Assembly: GCA_006227015.1 (NCBI GenBank)
Contig: SBGI01000260.1
Coordinates: forward strand, 1 to 8,538
Direction: 5' to 3'
DNA: 8,538 bases
DNA from: Gammaproteobacteria bacterium
GTDB taxonomy: Bacteria > Pseudomonadota > Gammaproteobacteria > Pseudomonadales > Porticoccaceae
Below the pieces are notes generated by a model, which searched no databases, had not been told where the DNA came from, and worked only from the letters and a program-made list of their open reading frames with translations. A program made the position numbers and the translations under genes. Positions 6,623 to 8,538 of the stretch are shown in pieces; the stretch's first letter is position 1; every line of letters begins with the position of its first letter.

Positions 6623-6629
6623 CCCCCTT
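6623..6629 (-). promoter_or_regulatory. Ribosome binding site choosing between the two ispF ATGs
   Basis: AAGGGGG on the - strand, directly after the ispD stop codon. Spacing is 6 nt to the ATG at 6614-6616 and 3 nt to the one at 6617-6619, favouring the former. Confidence 0.5.
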
Positions 6630-6630
6630 T

Positions 6631-7344
6631 TTATTCAGGACGTGCTGCTTCCACGGTCTGCTGGTATTTCATTATCGCTTCGGCAATTTCCAGATCTTCC
6701 TGGCGAGTAATTTTGATATTGTCACGGCTGCCTTCAACTATCTGAGGAATATGGCCCAGGCGCTCGACAGCGGCAGACTCGTCTGTAGGTTGCCACTGCT
6801 GACGAACCGCCGTATTCAAACTCCAGCTTAGCAAGCCATAACGAAACATCTGTGGTGTTTGCGCCAACCAGAGCTTGGAACGATCTTCAGTGCCCGCAAT
6901 ATTATCTCCCTGCTCGACCCGCTTGACCGTGTCACTGACGGGCACTGCCAGAATGCCGCCAACTTTGTGATCCGACAGGGTATTTATCAGGTGCTGTATT
7001 TCTGTAACTCTCACACAGGGCCTTGCCACGTCGTGTACCAATACCCAGTCATCCGTGTGAGCCTCCCGGGTCAGGCATTCCAGCGCAAGACGTACGGAAT
7101 CCGCGCGTTCTTTACCACCGTGTACTGTACGGATACGCGGGTGTTCGAACACAGGAAGTTCGGTCCAATATTTGTCATCGGGGTGTACTGCCACCACGAC
7201 AATGGCATCATTGACCGCCAACAACCTCTCCAGGGTATGTTCGACCACTGTCTTTCCAGCCAATGACTGATACTGTTTCGGAAGAGCTCCACCAAAACGA
7301 CTTCCCACACCTGCGGCGGGTACAACGATCCATCTGGTAGTCAT
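6631..7344 (-). CDS. ispD: 2-C-methyl-D-erythritol 4-phosphate cytidylyltransferase
   Basis: 237 residues from the chosen ATG (E. coli 236). It joins CTP and methylerythritol 4-phosphate into CDP-methylerythritol in the non-mevalonate isoprenoid pathway. Seen: the nucleotide-binding loop [18 protein letters not shown] (8-25) with the catalytic pair Arg16 and Lys23; [46 protein letters not shown]; and the second substrate lysine in [15 protein letters not shown]. An in-frame GTG three codons upstream (7351-7353) would need a ribosome binding site directly abutting it. GGAG at 7353-7356 sits 8 nt before the ATG at 7342-7344, so the ATG is chosen. It lies between ftsB (60-bp gap) and ispF (14-bp gap), the canonical arrangement. 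Confidence 0.96.
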   Translation of the reverse strand: MTTRWIVVPAAGVGSRFGGALPKQYQSLAGKTVVEHTLERLLAVNDAIVVVAVHPDDKYWTELPVFEHPRIRTVHGGKERADSVRLALECLTREAHTDDWVLVHDVARPCVRVTEIQHLINTLSDHKVGGILAVPVSDTVKRVEQGDNIAGTEDRSKLWLAQTPQMFRYGLLSWSLNTAVRQQWQPTDESAAVERLGHIPQIVEGSRDNIKITRQEDLEIAEAIMKYQQTVEAARPE

Positions 7345-7352
7345 CTCATACA

Positions 7353-7356
7353 CTCC
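7353..7356 (-). promoter_or_regulatory. Ribosome binding site deciding the ispD start
   Basis: GGAG on the - strand, 8 nt before the ATG at 7342-7344. It overlaps the alternative GTG codon at 7351-7353, which argues against that GTG as the start. Confidence 0.55.
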
Positions 7357-7404
7357 AGGGGACGATCATCGGATTTACACCTGAATCAACCTGATATGTT
7401 CTGT

Positions 7405-7686
7405 TCATTGGTCCTCGGGTTCTACCACCATAAAGAAAGTTTCGCCGTCCTTGATCATGCCAAGATCGGTTCTGGCACGCTCTTCAATACTCTCAACACC
7501 CTCTTTAAGGTCGACCACCTCACTCACCAGGGTCTGGTTGCGTTGCCGGAGCGTTTCATTCTGCGCCTCCTGCTCGGCCACCTCGCGCTCCAGTGTCAGC
7601 TTTTTGGCAAGCCCCCCCTCCCCCAGCCACAGTTGGAACTGAAAAAAGAGTAACAGCAATGAAAGACCAATCATCAACCAGCGCAT
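7405..7686 (-). CDS. ftsB: Cell division protein FtsB
   Basis: 93 residues (E. coli FtsB 103, with a longer C-terminal tail). A bitopic inner-membrane protein of the divisome that forms the FtsQ-FtsB-FtsL complex and helps activate septal peptidoglycan synthesis. Seen: a transmembrane segment at about 4-20; a heptad-like charged coiled coil at about 28-66 with EREVAEQEAQNETLRQRN; and the family's C-terminal block EERARTDLGMIKDGETFF (68-85). The ATG is the first possible start because an in-frame TAG lies 9 nt before it. No Shine-Dalgarno sequence is visible: the bases just before the ATG are pyrimidine-rich (TCTCCCC). It follows eno by 106 bp, with a strong hairpin between them, and precedes ispD. 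Confidence 0.92.
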   Translation of the reverse strand: MRWLMIGLSLLLLFFQFQLWLGEGGLAKKLTLEREVAEQEAQNETLRQRNQTLVSEVVDLKEGVESIEERARTDLGMIKDGETFFMVVEPEDQ

Positions 7687-7749
7687 GGGGAGATTCTACC
7701 GAAGTCACCAACTATCGTCAGGGCACAACATAAAGCATCATCCAGAACC

Positions 7750-7778
7750 ATCAGGGGCGGCCAATGGCCGCCCCTGAT
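7750..7778 (-). terminator. Perfect 13-bp GC-rich hairpin after eno (terminator-like, no U-tract)
   Basis: Arms 7750-7762 and 7766-7778 are exactly complementary (ATCAGGGGCGGCC and its reverse complement) with a 3-nt loop. On the - strand it begins 14 nt after the eno stop. No run of U follows, so a classical intrinsic terminator is not supported. It may cause partial or factor-dependent termination, or protect the 3' end of the abundant eno transcript while ftsB-ispD-ispF is read at a lower level. Confidence 0.5.
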
Positions 7779-7792
7779 ATCGAATTGAATTG

Positions 7793-8538
<746 letters not shown>

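Overview
The window is an ordinary chromosomal core region of a gammaproteobacterium. The order eno-ftsB-ispD-ispF-truD-(surE)-pcm-nlpD-rpoS is the conserved gammaproteobacterial block, and the proteins resemble Pseudomonas/Cellvibrio/marine-type homologues more than enteric ones. Examples are a Pcm that begins with the [10 protein letters not shown] block and a DUF368 gene between pcm and nlpD. A marine or free-living gammaproteobacterium is likely; I cannot name the genus. There are no tRNA or rRNA genes, insertion sequences, prophage, CRISPR or defence genes.

Layout from left to right. A 5'-truncated suhB (inositol monophosphatase family, + strand) converges on rpoS (- strand) with 7 bp between the stop codons. 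The - strand then carries, in transcription order from high to low coordinate, truD, pcm, popT (DUF368), nlpD and rpoS. truD is divergent from a stand-alone class I glutamine amidotransferase gene on the + strand (5436-6128), which converges on ispF. The - strand resumes with eno (only the C-terminal part is in the window), ftsB, ispD and ispF.

The genes fall into three functional groups. eno feeds glycolysis. ftsB, ispD, ispF, popT and nlpD serve cell division and the envelope: IspD and IspF make isoprenoid precursors, which are the source of undecaprenyl phosphate; PopT-family proteins recycle that carrier; FtsB belongs to the divisome; NlpD activates septal amidase. pcm and rpoS are stationary-phase and stress functions, and truD modifies tRNA.

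Departures from the textbook block: (1) surE is missing between truD and pcm, leaving about 50 bp with a possible extended -10 promoter; (2) the amidotransferase gene sits in reverse orientation between ispF and truD; (3) a DUF368/PopT gene lies between pcm and nlpD; (4) the rpoS leader carries a compact set of overlapping palindromes and a 10-bp direct repeat with a 31-bp period, placed just at or after the predicted start of a promoter located right behind nlpD; (5) a perfect 13-bp hairpin without a U-tract follows eno; (6) four neighbouring genes (pcm, popT, nlpD, rpoS) all appear to use non-ATG starts. I found no convincing new multi-gene system; the rpoS leader is the most interesting non-coding signal.
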